A program made the position numbers and the translations under genes. A stretch of 64,000 nucleotides of DNA from Isoetes taiwanensis (lineage: Eukaryota; Streptophyta; Lycopodiopsida; Isoetales; Isoetaceae). How positions within the stretch are numbered: the stretch's first letter is position 1; every line of letters starts with the position of its first letter. Under the pieces are notes generated by a model. It saw nothing but the letters and a program-made list of their open reading frames with translations, had not been told where the DNA came from and did not search any database. The stretch covers positions 12,584,304 through 12,648,303 of the forward strand of contig JAJEKV010000015.1 in assembly GCA_021234155.1 (NCBI GenBank), given 5' to 3'. Shown here piece after piece: positions 30,352-40,972 of this stretch.

Positions 30352-30396
30352 CATGAGCTGTGGATTCGTCTGGGGTTCGATTTCCCCAGGCTCATG
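30352..30396. other. Second copy of the two-step hairpin
   Basis: CATGAGC (30352-30358) pairs perfectly with GCTCATG (30390-30396), enclosing CTGGGG (30370-30375) paired with CCCCAG (30384-30389) around TTCGATTT. It is a diverged copy of the hairpin at 30156-30198. The inner-stem pair changes from T-A there to C-G here, so pairing is preserved. Confidence 0.6.
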
Positions 30397-31063
30397 TCAT
30401 TCTGTGGTGTTCTTCATGTTGTTGGCCCATGGAGTGTTGCCATGCAACAATCTATCATGTTGTTTCTGTACTATATTGTATTAAAGCTGTAATACTATTT
30501 TATGCGTACCTTAATAATGTCCCCTTCAAAATCGGGTCAACAAGGGCCAGTTTGACCTGGAAAAGACTCGGCTTGGACGTTGTGGATTTATGGAGAGGGG
30601 ATATGCTGCCAGATGTGCTGTTATCCAATGGCTAAGAAGCCATAATACAAGGCTTAGCCATAATATAACACGAAAAGCAATGGCTAATAAAGCTAATATA
30701 TTGATATTCTATTTATTCGTAAAAGCAATGGCTAATAAAGCTAATATATTGCTATTCTATTTATTCATGAAAGCGATGGCTAATACAGCTAATATATTGC
30801 TCATGAAAAAGCATTGAAGTAACATTCCCATATACTAATTTATCTTTATTTATGACAGCAATGGCTAATAAATCTAGCTAATATATTGCTCATGAAAGCC
30901 AGTGATGCCTCTATGATTTCACATATTGCATTTTACGTGAACATTCTTTCAATCAATGGAGAGTTGACCCTCTATACATGATTATTCGTCACGCTTTAAA
31001 GTTGAAATTATATATAACTTTGATCTAATCATCTTCTGCCATTCTTCATAGGAAAAAACAGGC

Positions 31064-31591
31064 ATGGCAACAACATTGTCTAATATTGTGATCAGTGGAT
31101 ATCCTACTGGCCAAAGGATTGTCTCAATTTTTTATGGCACTGGCTTTCCTATTTGGAAAATTAAAATGACTTTAGTTCTTGACGGCGATGATTTGCTTAG
31201 TATTGTGCAAGGTTCTTACCTTTGTCCAGAGCCACCGGTTGATGCTGCCGGTGCCAAAATCGCAACTGGAGCAGTATATGATAAGTGGATCGCAGATACT
31301 CAGGTCTGGGATAAAAAGAACACTGCTGCAAAACGATATATTTTATCGTCTTTGAAAGATTCATTAATTATGGATGTTGTCTCATATTGTAGTATATGTG
31401 GGCATGAAAAATTATATCACAAAAAGACTATGAATGAGCGCATCCATATAGATCATCAACTAGATGCACTTAAGTATAAAATCTCCGAGTCTTTACAAGG
31501 CCATATTGATAAGTTTAAATCCTTGGTAGAACAGTTGGCAGCAGCTGGTGAACCTGTTCCATCAAATAGATTACCTACTATGTTGTTGTGA
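31064..31591 (+). pseudogene. Copia gag fragment, plus-strand arm
   Basis: A 175-codon frame, MATTLSNIVISGYPTGQR onward, with the copia gag N-terminal pattern GFPIWKIKMTLVLDGDDLLS and ILSSLKDSLIMDV, and later LQGHIDKFKSLVEQLAAAGE (UBN2-type gag). It stops at 31591, where the inverted copy begins, before any zinc knuckle. Frame is open but truncated. Confidence 0.85.
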
Positions 31592-31595
31592 TCCA

Positions 31596-32014
31596 TGCCA
31601 TTCATAGTCTTTTTCTTATATAATTTTTCAAGATATGCCCACATGTCATGACTACTAGAATATGAGACAACATCCATATAATTAATGAATTTTTTAAAGG
31701 TGATAAAATATATCGTTTTGCAATCCCGGACACAGTAATCCACTTATCATGTTCTTTTTATCCTGCACCACCGGTGAGTATCTTTGCACAATCCACTTAT
31801 CATATACTGCTCCGATTGTGATTTTGGCATCGGTAGCATCCACCGGTGGCTCTGGACAAAGGTAAGAACCTTGCACAATACTAAGCAAATCATCACCGTC
31901 AAGAAGTAAAGTCAACTTAATTTTCCAAATAGGAAAGCCAGTGCCATAAAAATTTGAGATAGTTCTTTGGCCAGTAGGATATCCACTAATCACAATACAA
32001 CGTTGTTGCCATGC
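31596..32014 (-). pseudogene. Copia gag fragment, minus-strand arm
   Basis: Inverted relative of the plus-strand gag, readable as ISGYPTGQRTISNFYGTGFP, KLTLLLDGDDLLSIVQGSYL and, after a frameshift near 31740, DMWAYLEKLYKKKTMNGMD. The start region near 32014 has a small deletion compared with the other arm. It lies downstream of the LTR and primer-binding site at 32963-33215, as expected for a copia gag. Confidence 0.85.
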
Positions 32015-32385
32015 CTGTTCTTTCCTGTGAATAATGGCAGAAGATGACTAGATCAAAGTTATATATAGTTTCAACTTTAAAGCGTGAAGAATAATCATGC
32101 ATAGAGGGTCAACTCTCCAATGCTTAAAAGGATGTTCAGGCAAAACACAATATGTGAAATCATAGAGGCATCAGTAGCTTTCATGAGCAATATATTAGCT
32201 AGATTTATTAGCCATTGCTGTCATAAATACAGATAAATTAGTATATGGGAATGTTACTCCAATGCTTTTTCAAGAGCAATATATTGGCCGTATTTTTCAT
32301 GAATAGAATAGCAATGTGTTAGCTTTATTAGCCATTGCTTTTATGAATAAATTAGAATATCAATATATTAGCCATTGCAAGTCAA

Positions 32386-32962
32386 TTCAATTTATCATGC
32401 ATACACAACCTACAAGAAGAGGTGTTTCTATAAGCATGATTTACACTATTAGTCTTTTAGTGCTTTTGAGAATAATCAAATTACAAACTTTATAAGTACA
32501 AATGATGCTTATTAATCTTTATGTGCAGAATAAGTAAACGACAAACCAACAAACTATACCTAGGTTAGTTCAAACCACAAAGCAGACCAAAACAAGCTCT
32601 CGTTTAATGAAGTAATAATACATATGAAGATGTTGTTTACCATGCATCAAGAGGATGCAACTTATTATCGAGAATACTTTCACCTACAGTCTTAGAACAG
32701 GATCAGTGAAAAACAAAACTCAAAAAGTATTTCATCTTTTCACTGATTTTATTGTCATTTAAACTAGACTCTAAGACTTTTCAACAAGCCATAGATCGCA
32801 CAAATTTGAACTACATTAATAAAAATATGACCATCCAAAGTCGGCCTATTTTGCTCTATAACTACGACTTTTACCTTTGCTTTATAGAAAGAAGATGTTA
32901 TTACCTTCGTATTACCTTTTATCAAAAAGCTTTCCGTCAATCCTTGCAGTACTTATGAACTT
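32386..32962 (-). other. Copia 5' leader region between PBS and gag
   Basis: On the minus strand this follows the primer-binding site and precedes the repeated leader and gag of the right palindrome arm. AT-rich, no frame supported. Confidence 0.5.
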
Positions 32963-32975
32963 GGCTCTGATACCA
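32963..32975 (-). other. Copia primer-binding site
   Basis: The minus strand reads TGGTATCAGAGCC, directly adjoining the LTR end at 32976. It is complementary to the 3' end of initiator Met-tRNA, the standard plant copia primer. Confidence 0.9.
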
Positions 32976-33215
32976 TGTTAGAAATATAACATGCAAGGAA
33001 TAAAGTGACGCAGCAAGACAGAAAGAATGAGAGAGAGAGAACACAAGTTAATCCCAAAGTGAATGTATTATTCATGAAGAGTACATGCTCTTATATATAA
33101 TAATGAAGGGCTAATAGGCAAAGACCCTTTTAGCTCCATGAGCTATCAATAGACAATGAACTATCAATAGATAAAAGCTAAGATTGTATGGATGTATTAT
33201 AAATACATTCCAACA
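32976..33215 (-). mobile_element. Copia LTR (240 bp)
   Basis: On the minus strand it begins TGTTGGAATG and ends TTTCTAACA, with TG...CA ends and short inverted termini. The upstream side is a polypurine tract; the downstream side is a tRNA primer-binding site. The LTR therefore serves as a 3' LTR for the pol fragment at higher coordinates and as a 5' LTR for the gag at lower coordinates. Confidence 0.88.
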
Positions 33216-33227
33216 TCCCCCCTTTTT
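33216..33227 (-). other. Copia polypurine tract
   Basis: The minus strand reads AAAAAGGGGGGA immediately before the LTR start TGTTGG. This is the plus-strand primer of the element whose pol lies at 33512-34931. Confidence 0.85.
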
Positions 33228-33511
33228 AAAACAAAATAAGTAGCATGTACCTTCGAGGGTGAGATCAAATGCACAATGCTACAAGATGTGCCCCCCCTGC
33301 AGTTGATCTCTAGCTCGAGTAAAACAAACCTTTTGTGGGAATCAAAAGGAAAAAACCCGAGCTCCCTCCAAGTATGAGTATACTCATATGGGATCTAGTA
33401 TAACTCCCAAAGCAATTCTATGTTCAGATAATAGCTTCTCAGGAAGTGCTTTTGTAAACATATCAGCACGCATTAATATGAAGGACAATATTCAATCTTA
33501 ACAGTGCCTTT

Positions 33512-35023
33512 TTAACTTTTGCGCGAACATAATGATTTGGAATTCAACACTTGATCTTTCGCAAGTGAATTAGCACCCTGATTGTCACAAAACAAAATTG
33601 TGCTTTGAGATGGTGGAAATCCAAAATCAGCAAGGAATCGTCGCAACCAAACTAACTCCCGACAAGCAAAGGAAGCAGCCACATATTCAGCTTCTGTGGT
33701 GGAAGTTGCAATACAATTTTGTTTCTTACATGCCCATGATACTAAAGACGATCCAATGGTAAAACAATTCCCAAATTTAGATCGCATAAGATGATCAGAA
33801 CTTGCCCAATCTGCATCTATATAGACTGTGAAGGATATAATTCCTTGTTCATTGTCTTGCTTACAGTATAGAAGTCCATAGTTGGGTGTGCCTTTCAAAT
33901 ATCTCAAAACACGTTTCGCAACAATCCAATGTTCGTTACCAGGAGAAGACATAAATTGACCCAAAAGATTAGCTACAAATGAAATATCTGGGCGAGAAGC
34001 ATATGCAAAGTATTGAAGAGCTCCAACCAAACTGGCATAAGGAATATCTTTCATGGCATCATGCTCTTGATTTGTTTGGCGACAATGCAACTTAGACAAA
34101 TGCAAATATTTTGGACTAACAACCATAGGCGATGCTACAACTTTGCACTGGGACAAACTAAACTTGTCCACTGCCTCTAGTATAGCATTTGTGTGGCTCA
34201 AATGCATCCATCATTTTGAACGATCACGTTGAATGTTGAAGTCAAGACAAGAACGGATATTTCCAAGATCATTCATCTCAAATGTTGATACTAACTGCTT
34301 TTTAACAGAGATTAGAAGATCCATATCATTAGAAACGAGAATATTATCATCAATATAGAGTGTAATGAAAGTGAATAACTTGCCATGATGCCTATTATAA
34401 AGATTAGGATCTGCATGAGATGATCGAAAACCAATGGAATAAAGTAAAGCATCCATTTTCTCATACCATTTTCTTGAAGCTATAAAGGGAACGATTCAAC
34501 TTACAAACCATTTGCTCGTTTCCTGGAAGTGCAAAACCTTTGGACTGGTATGTGATATCTCCGTTAAGAAAAGCAGTCTTTACATCCACCTGATGAACTT
34601 CCAAGTCAAATTGCACTGCAAATGCTAACAATGCACGAACAGTGGTCAAACGCACAACTGGAGAAAATGTTTCTTCATAATCAACACCTTCAATTTGTGA
34701 GTACCCTTTGGCTACCAATCGAGCTTTAAACTTATCAAAAGTTCCATCAGCCAACATTTTTGTCTTGAAGATCCATTTGCACTTGATTGCTCTTCTCCCA
34801 AAAGATAATTCAATTATAGTCCAAGTGCCTTTAGAAAGCAAAGAATCATATTCATCCTGCATTGCAATTTTTTCATGATTTGGTGAAGAGATAGCTTGCT
34901 CATATGTAACAGGATCATGAGAAATAGCCAAGGCATGATAATCAAGAATCTTCTGAGTAGGAACCTAACTCGAGTTGTGCGCCTTAGACTATTCGCTGGA
35001 TTAGGCTCAATACATAACTTCAC
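33512..35023 (-). pseudogene. Copia RT and RNase H, 5'-truncated
   Basis: Minus-strand frames 34931-34461, 34456-34211 and 34207-33512 together give the copia RT-RNase H module. They read AIKCKWIFKTKMLADGTFDK, KARLVAKGYSQIEGVDYEET, FSPVVRLTTVRALLAFA, VHQVDVKTAFLNGD, TLYIDDNILVSND (RT active site), PYASLVGALQYFAYASRPDI, YIDADWASSDH, TTEAEYVAASFACREL and ILFCDNQGANSLAKD (RNase H). The frames are nearly contiguous but broken by two shifts or stops. Integrase and gag are absent upstream of about 35023. It belongs to the element using the LTR at 32976-33215. Confidence 0.93.
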
Positions 35024-35104
35024 ATTTAGATTTAGCCCACCTCACCCTCAAGAAACTGGAGGGCAACCCTCTGTGCGCAGCACCTTGTTGTATTTGGTGA
35101 TGTT

Positions 35105-35157
35105 AAAATAACCGATGTGGTCTTTTGTTGGTTCTCACCACTTTGTTGTTTTTGTAC
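35105..35157. repeat. Dispersed repeat, copy 3 (partial)
   Basis: About 50 bp matching the start of the repeat at 21276: GATGTGGTCTTTTGTTGGTT, then CTCACCACTTTGTTGTTTTTG. It ends where the other copies continue into GGGTTGCCCC. Confidence 0.6.
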
Positions 35158-36354
35158 TTGGTGATGCGAGATATGTCTGACATTTTTCAAATCGGTATGC
35201 GTCTGCTTTTTTTGTAGCTTTTGTTTGGAACATTTGAACTACATGTTAATTCCATAAGAATCAGCTTAAAAATTTTTATTTCATAATTAATTTGATTTTG
35301 GAAGGCCAAATGGACGTTAATCAGCAGCACTGATAAACGTCCATTTGGATATTGGATTCAAATCCGAAGGATTACATGCAAAATACATGAAGTTGAGAAA
35401 TGTTATTGGTTGTGTTGATTGTTCCATGTTATTGTTGTGTAAAATGTTTTAGAATCACAATGCAATGATTCCTTTGCTAAGTTTTCGGGACCAAATAGGA
35501 CACATAGAGTGAGAGGTCTAGCCCATGACCTCAATTTTCTAACCCAATGTTTGTTTCAAATAAGTCTAGAAGGAGTATGTAAGAGTTCTTTACCTAAGAG
35601 TACAACTTGCCACAAGTATCATAATGTAGCACCTCCAATAGTTCCTCCCATCAAACCTACAATGCTAAGCCCATAGTCAAGGCCTACTTCCAATCTGCAT
35701 AAACGGCTTCAACCATTGCCTAAGCTTTTATCTTGATTGTGGATCAAACATTCCTCTTATACGGTTTATAGACCAAAGAAAGGACATGAACACAATGAGG
35801 AGCTGCACGAATTACCAATGCCTCTCTAGTGATGTTTTCCACATTCATTTTGATGCATCGTATTAAAATGTGTGTTCCCAATCAGGGTAGAGAATGCCAC
35901 TAAATCCAGTTCAAGTTTTAACCTGCCGCATTATTGACAAAACCTCTGCTTTTACCCATGATCGCATCTACCTGTATCATCATGGATGTTAAAAAGTATT
36001 ATTGTTCCTGAAATATAACTTTCCACTAAGATCAGAGTCAACACTTTCTGGCTGAAAAACCTGAAACGACAAATGTGTTGGTTAAGAACATCAGAGAGCA
36101 AGGACCTTGTGTGCATAGGTCCAAAATATAGAAAGCATTTCCAACCATTGTAGATTTACAAGAACTTCAAGCTCATAGATCATTTACTGAAATTGCATAA
36201 CCTGATCTTGATCTCTTGAACATTCAACGACCTTATATGCAGAAATTGTTTTTAATCTATTCTTTTGTAGGAGTTGATATCAGATTAGTATCTACTAAAG
36301 AGCACATACCAAGATGCCGCTACCCAAGAACGATCTCACTACTTTCTGAGAGAT
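35158..36354. other. No gene recognised; upstream of the plus-strand copia gag
   Basis: AT-rich. A short inverted pair, AAATGGACGTT and AACGTCCATTT, occurs near 35308 and 35336. The last 300 bp probably belong to the N-terminal part of the plus-strand copia gag but are full of stops. No LTR was found. Confidence 0.45.
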
Positions 36355-37455
36355 ATGAGTCCAAAGGACATGTGGAAATATATGATTAGCCAATATGAAA
36401 TCAAAACTTCGTCTCAAATTGATGTTTTAGAGAAACAGCTTAGGAAGCTCAAGTTATATGAAAAAGATAACTTGACAGAATTTTTGGAAAAGTTTGACTC
36501 AATCATAGCTGATCTAGATAGGGCAGGAATTATTTTGAATGAATACTATCAGATTCTATCATTGGCTAGATCAGTGTCTCATAATAGTCAATTATCCACT
36601 TTGATAAGAAATGTTGCCAGATCTAAGGAGCATGTTGTTCAAATGATTAGAACAGAATTTGAGCAAAAAGGGGTTGAACTTGATGATGAAGAAAATTCTG
36701 CTGAGGTCCTATTTGCTGGAAAAATAAAAAGAAGTGGAAATATTAACAAGGAAAAATTAGGGCCATGTTATAATTGTAACCAATATGGACATCTTAAGGC
36801 TGAGTGTCCAAATGAGGGCAGAATTATAAGGTGCTTTAACTGTGATGGAAAAGGTCATGTAGCAGCAAACTGCCCGAGTCCAAGGGGGAATTCTAGAAGG
36901 GGCAGAGGAAGAGGAAAAGGTTCAAACACTAGAGGTGGATTTGGAAGAGAAAGATCAAATCAAAGGGGAAGTCCAACCATGAATGTTATACAAGAATCAA
37001 AGTCAGTTGAAGAAGAAGAGATTGATGAAACCACTGAGGTAAAAGATAATCATATTTTATCAATTTCAAATGATTTGAATAAAGGAGATAACAAACTTTT
37101 GATAATAGATTCAGGAGCTGAGAAAACCGTGACTTGTGATTCAAAATTGCTCAAGGAGTGCAAGAGGAAGGGAGCAGGACATGTGCAGCTAGGAGATGGA
37201 ACCTTACAAAAAATAGAAGATATTGGAGTTTTAGAGATATTTGATCTGAAAGGAAAAGTTGTAGAACTCAAGGAAGTTCTTTGTGTACCTGGATTAGTCA
37301 GAAATTTGATTTCTGTTTGCCAATTAGTTGATCTTGGTTATAAGGTTAATTTTGAGAAACTTGAATATAAAATTCTTCTGGGAAATGAAGTTAAGTTCAT
37401 TGGAAAAAGAGTTGGAAACTTGTTTGGTTTTGATCTTAACAAATGTCTAGTTTGA
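36355..37455 (+). pseudogene. Copia gag, two zinc knuckles and protease
   Basis: A 366-codon plus-strand frame of a second copia element. UBN2-type gag: MWKYMISQYEIKTSSQID, LEKQLRKLKLYEKDNLTEFL. Two CCHC knuckles: CYNCNQYGHLKAEC and CFNCDGKGHVAANC. A Gly/Arg-rich linker follows. The aspartic protease has LLIIDSGAEKTVTCD with a DSGA active site, then KEVLCVPGLVRNLISVCQL. The stop at 37455 separates it from the integrase part. The true gag start upstream of 36355 is not readable. This copy is of a different lineage from the minus-strand copia at 31-35 kb, which has no such knuckles visible. Confidence 0.92.
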
Positions 37456-38010
37456 ACATTGTAGAATGTGTATCTGTAAAAACTTGGCACAATAGAATGT
37501 GCCATATAAATATGACAAATATAGAGATGATGGCACAAAAGAAATGGATTAGAGCAAAGGATGAAAATCTTGAAAACAAATTATGTGCAGGGTGTATTTT
37601 GGGAAAACAAACTAGGCAGCCATAAGAAATCGACTAAAAGGGCAAAAGAGATACTGGTACATACTGATCTGTGTGGTCCAATAAATGTGACAAGCATGAC
37701 ATGACACAGATATTTCATGACATTTATAGATGACTTTAGTAGAAAAACAAAATGTTATTGTCTAAAAACTAAAGATCAAGCCTATGATGCCTTAAAGCTG
37801 TTTGTTGCTGAAGTGCAACTTGAAACAGGGAGGAAAGTAAAGTGTTTGAGATCTGATCGAGGTGGTGAATATTTGTCAAAGGAATTCAAGGGGTTTTGTG
37901 CTAAACTTGGAATCAAAAGACAACTAACTGCAGGTTTTCACCACAACAAAATGGAGTGGCAGAAAGGAAGAATAGAACATTGCTTAATGCAGTCAGGTCA
38001 ATGCAGTCAG
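37443..38010 (+). pseudogene. Copia integrase, truncated
   Basis: Pre-integrase zinc finger with TWHNRMCHINMTNIEMM and CAGCILGKQTRQP (37443-37625). The catalytic core follows in further frames: HTDLCGPI, MTFIDDFSRKTKCYCLK, VKCLRSDRGGEYLSKEFKGF. At about 37945 a frameshift turns the usual NGVAERKNRTLLN segment, which carries the catalytic Glu, out of frame. The 14-bp unit TGCAGTCAGGTCAA is then repeated two to three times (37988-38025) and copia sequence ends. RT and RNase H are missing. Confidence 0.9.
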
Positions 38011-38170
38011 GTCATTGCAGTCATTGTAGAGGATGCAACTATCGTCTACACGCACACACCTAAAACTACGGATCTTTTGGCCAGCATGAAATCTTGGCCG
38101 AACCTCAAATGTTGACTGTTGGATCACTTTTGTGAACACACTTTGGTTGGACCACACAACTTTATAATAT

Positions 38171-38250
38171 AGAATAGAATAGAATAGAATAGAATAGAAT
38201 AGAATAGAATAGAATAGAATAGAATAGAATAGAATAGAATAGAATAGAAT
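38171..38250. repeat. (AGAAT)16 microsatellite, LINE tail
   Basis: Sixteen perfect AGAAT units. On the minus strand this is an (ATTCT)n tail directly following GGGACAATAATGT, so it appears to be the 3' tail of a minus-strand LINE end at 38251-38500. Confidence 0.85.
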
Positions 38251-38500
38251 ACATTATTGTCCCTTGTGCCCTGAGGCCCGTGGACTTATGTAGCATGGGC
38301 GAGCTCCCTGATGGGTGCTACTAGCACGTCATGCCGGTTTCTATTGTAGCCTTTTCTGAAGGCTTCACTTTTTCCTATTAATACCGGCACCCCGCTTTGG
38401 ATCGGCTTCAAGGCCATGCACATGTGCGTCGCTATCAATCAGCTTTGAGCTGAGCATTTTTGGGCAGGTAATTATTTATTGTTGTTGAGCATTGGCAAAA
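38251..38500 (-). mobile_element. LINE-like 3' terminal fragment, second subfamily
   Basis: Read on the minus strand, a GC-richer segment contains an AGCCTT-CAGA-AAGGCT hairpin and CAGGGCACAAGGGACAATAA, then the (ATTCT)16 tail. It differs in sequence from the four hairpin ends elsewhere but has the same logic of a 3' hairpin followed by a terminal microsatellite. No coding part remains; the upstream limit is approximate. Confidence 0.45.
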
Positions 38501-39160
38501 CAAAATGTGCAAAATAGATGGTTCCTTTTTTCAAATTCGGTCATTCCAAGAACATCCAGTATGGAAGATATGGCATGATGATGTAGTGTTTTCAGTTGCA
38601 TGTGTTTAAGACAGTAAGAATTTTAGTCTAGAGGATAGCAATTGTATGTGTTCAAGACAATAAAAATGTTAAGCTAGGTTGTGTGCCAATGTTGACCCTT
38701 AAGCCTCTAGATGGAGTATACCTAGGTTGTGTGCCAACATTGACTCTTAATTTATATAGGGACATATGTCAATGCCTTTAAGCACTAATGAAGGGCGGTA
38801 GTTTTCAAGCCAGAGGAATTAATCACATATATTGACCACTAAGTATGTCTTTTTATTTCAAGTCATTTTTCCATTATCCTTATGTTATTATCCTTATGTT
38901 ATGTGAGACTTTCTAGGGAATAACATGTTACGTAATACATAAACCATGGAGACTTTCTAGGGAATAATAGGCAAGAAACATCTAGGGAATAATAGGCAAG
39001 CAATATTAAACACCTATTAGTCGTTTGTGTTAATTGTTTGGAGGGTGGTCTTCCTTGCTTGGAGTACATCAAAACTTCTTTGAAATTTTTGTGCCTGCAT
39101 GGTTTCTCTCACATTGGAAATCATATCTTTCATCACATGAAATTCCTTGGGATCTGCTAT
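38501..39160. other. No gene recognised; short duplications
   Basis: AT-rich. The phrase AGGTTGTGTGCCAA occurs at about 38677 and 38732. CTAGGGAATAATAGGCAAG recurs near 38950-39005. No coding signal. Confidence 0.4.
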
Positions 39161-39169
39161 AGTAACATG

Positions 39170-39408
39170 TGGTAAATGTTTGATCCTTTTCTCGTTTGTG
39201 TCCTACGGGACGGCATTGAACTGTCCTATGCAATTGTACAGTGTGCCAGCATGCTTATTACTGTTAAGGTTTTTCCCTCGAAAACCCTTCGGGGCGGGGG
39301 TTTTTTAATCCTGTCAGTAATATGCTTGCTGCTCTCTTTTTTATTTGGGTCCCATAGGCCAATTGGTCTCCGTGGACGCTAAAAACCTATTCTATTCTAT
39401 TCTATTCT
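39170..39408 (+). mobile_element. LINE 3' terminal fragment with hairpin and (CTATT)n tail
   Basis: Contains the conserved hairpin (ATTACTG 39257-39263 with CAGTAAT 39315-39321; AAAACCC 39281-39287 with GGGTTTT 39298-39304), then GGGTCCCATAGGCCAATTGG, CTCCGTGGACG, a short A-run and four CTATT units. Matches the LINE end at 40973-41570. The tail runs straight into the stop codon of the minus-strand frame at 39402-39779. Confidence 0.75.
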
Positions 39409-39779
39409 TTTGAATCATCATCAGCACAATTCCTTACAATGTGAAAAAAAGAATCCTCTAACTCTTTTGAAAGTTCCTGTTGTCTTCTTTGACTCAGAGA
39501 ACGTTCTTTTTTCTTCTGTACTAAAGGTGCAATGTTCTCCTTCTCCAATTCTCTAATCCTCTTTCTGGATTCTCGTTTTCTCCTGGATTCTAGCTCCAAG
39601 TAAATTCTTCGTTTAGCAGAATCAATGCTTTCAGGAGAACTTGCCATGAAATTGATATAATCAAGGAATTGCAATTCTAATTTGTCAGAATTGCAATTGA
39701 AATGAACTAATTCATTCCGGAATTGAAGAATGATAGCAAGAACGGATACAAATTCCCGCCATCCAAGAAATCCCGCCAT
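39402..39779 (-). pseudogene. Unrecognised coiled-coil ORF cut by the LINE tail
   Basis: A 125-codon minus-strand frame with a hydrophobic start (GWREFVSVLAIILQFRNELV) and a strongly charged helical rest (KRRIYLELESRRKRESRKR, QKKKERSLSQRRQQELSKEL). Its stop TAG comes from the (AATAG)n side of the adjoining LINE microsatellite, so the original C-terminus has been displaced by the insertion. A short frame at 40275-40075 (GWLEDEPALLWGHFVMQQFF) on the same strand could be an upstream exon, but no splice link could be shown. I do not recognise the family. Confidence 0.35.
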
Positions 39780-40972
39780 CCGGTAGAATCAACTAAGAAA
39801 TCAATCTCGCGCCCAAAGAATCAATCCATGCCATCGATCCCTTCCTCCTCGGAAGAGGATTGCTATTTCTGGAATAACAACCTCATAATTCGTTACTCTA
39901 AATTTTGATCGAGGAATAAGCACCTAAAGCACTTAAAGCAAGTGTTCAGACAGTGCTTTTGGGGTACCACTATCAAATTTACACCCCCTAAGTCTCCTAA
40001 CAGTAAACCTTCACCAGAATATTAGCTTCAGTCCAGTCACAATGCACATGAAAAACTCCATTAGCAAATGCATTTCAATTTTCTACAAACTCTTCTAACC
40101 AACACTCATCAATATCCACAGAGATCTCTGGAATGACAGAGAAAATTGGGGAGAGGAGTTGATTACAAAAGAATTGTTGCATTACAAAATGACCCCATAG
40201 TAATGCAGGTTCATCCTCAAGCCAGCCACAAGAATATCTTGCTCTCTGGATGAAGATGGTGAAAAGTTTCGCCATAGCTCAGGCTTGGAAGCGCCATCAA
40301 TTAGCGCCTAAGAAAATTGGATCTCCATTGCCATCCTTCAATCCCCTTCTTTACAAAATTTCCTCCATTTTGCCTTTTCCAAACTCACAAAATCTTAAAA
40401 AACATTTGTAGGTATTGTCCTAATTTTTTAGCACCTTCATGTTCCACATATAGCCATCTCGGTAAAAGTTACCGGGTTGAATTAGCATATATATATCCCA
40501 AACTTCTCGGATGCTCCAACTTAACATTAAAAAAATTGAAGTTGCCCTAGAGGTTGTTGTTTATCTACGCATTGTGTCCTTTTGGCCCGAAGCCAAAAGG
40601 CCAATTGAAATGGAAGGGTAAATGAGTTTTGCTCTTTCTTTTAAGCTATGCCTGTAAATTGCCTATATGACACAACAAAAAACCAAAATTCAAGATTATG
40701 GGGAGCCATATATTTAGCAAAGAAAGGCGAATAATTATGATAACTAGTTAGCTTGGATGCTATTTATGTCGTGTGTGGAACAACTAGTCCTCTTGTAGAA
40801 ACTGTATCATGATCACAACTCTAAACATGATCTCAACCATCTACATCCCTAGACATATCTAGACCTCCCACATTCATTATTTCAAGCCTCTATTTGCCAA
40901 AAACCCCTTCCTCCTGGAGTTTGCCCTTCAAGCAATGTAAAAAATCTTGAAAGCATTAGTAGTAATGCAAAT
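39780..40972. other. No gene confirmed
   Basis: Mostly AT-rich. Apart from the short minus-strand frame at 40075-40275, with weak support, no feature is seen. A GCCAAAAGG/CCTTTTGGC-type inverted pair lies near 40577-40602. Confidence 0.4.

Larger units (their letters stand above)
30677..32385. repeat. Large imperfect palindrome of copia leader and gag
   Basis: The left arm (about 30680-31440, plus orientation) and right arm (about 31596-32385, minus orientation) are inverted copies of the same Ty1/copia 5' leader and gag. Matching landmarks include CAATGGCTAATAAAGCTAATA, the GAGTTGACCCTCTAT phrase, CATCTTCTGCCATT and the gag start. Roughly 155 bp of gag (31441-31595) forms the unpaired centre. 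The leader also contains tandem copies of a 27-bp GCAATGGCTAATAAAGCTAA unit at 30677, 30725 and 30773 and a variant at 30860. Transcription across it would make a long hairpin RNA. Confidence 0.85.

Noticed and set aside
38171-38250. A CRISPR-like array from the regular repeats
   Set aside because: It is a pure 5-bp microsatellite with no spacers, in a plant nuclear context.
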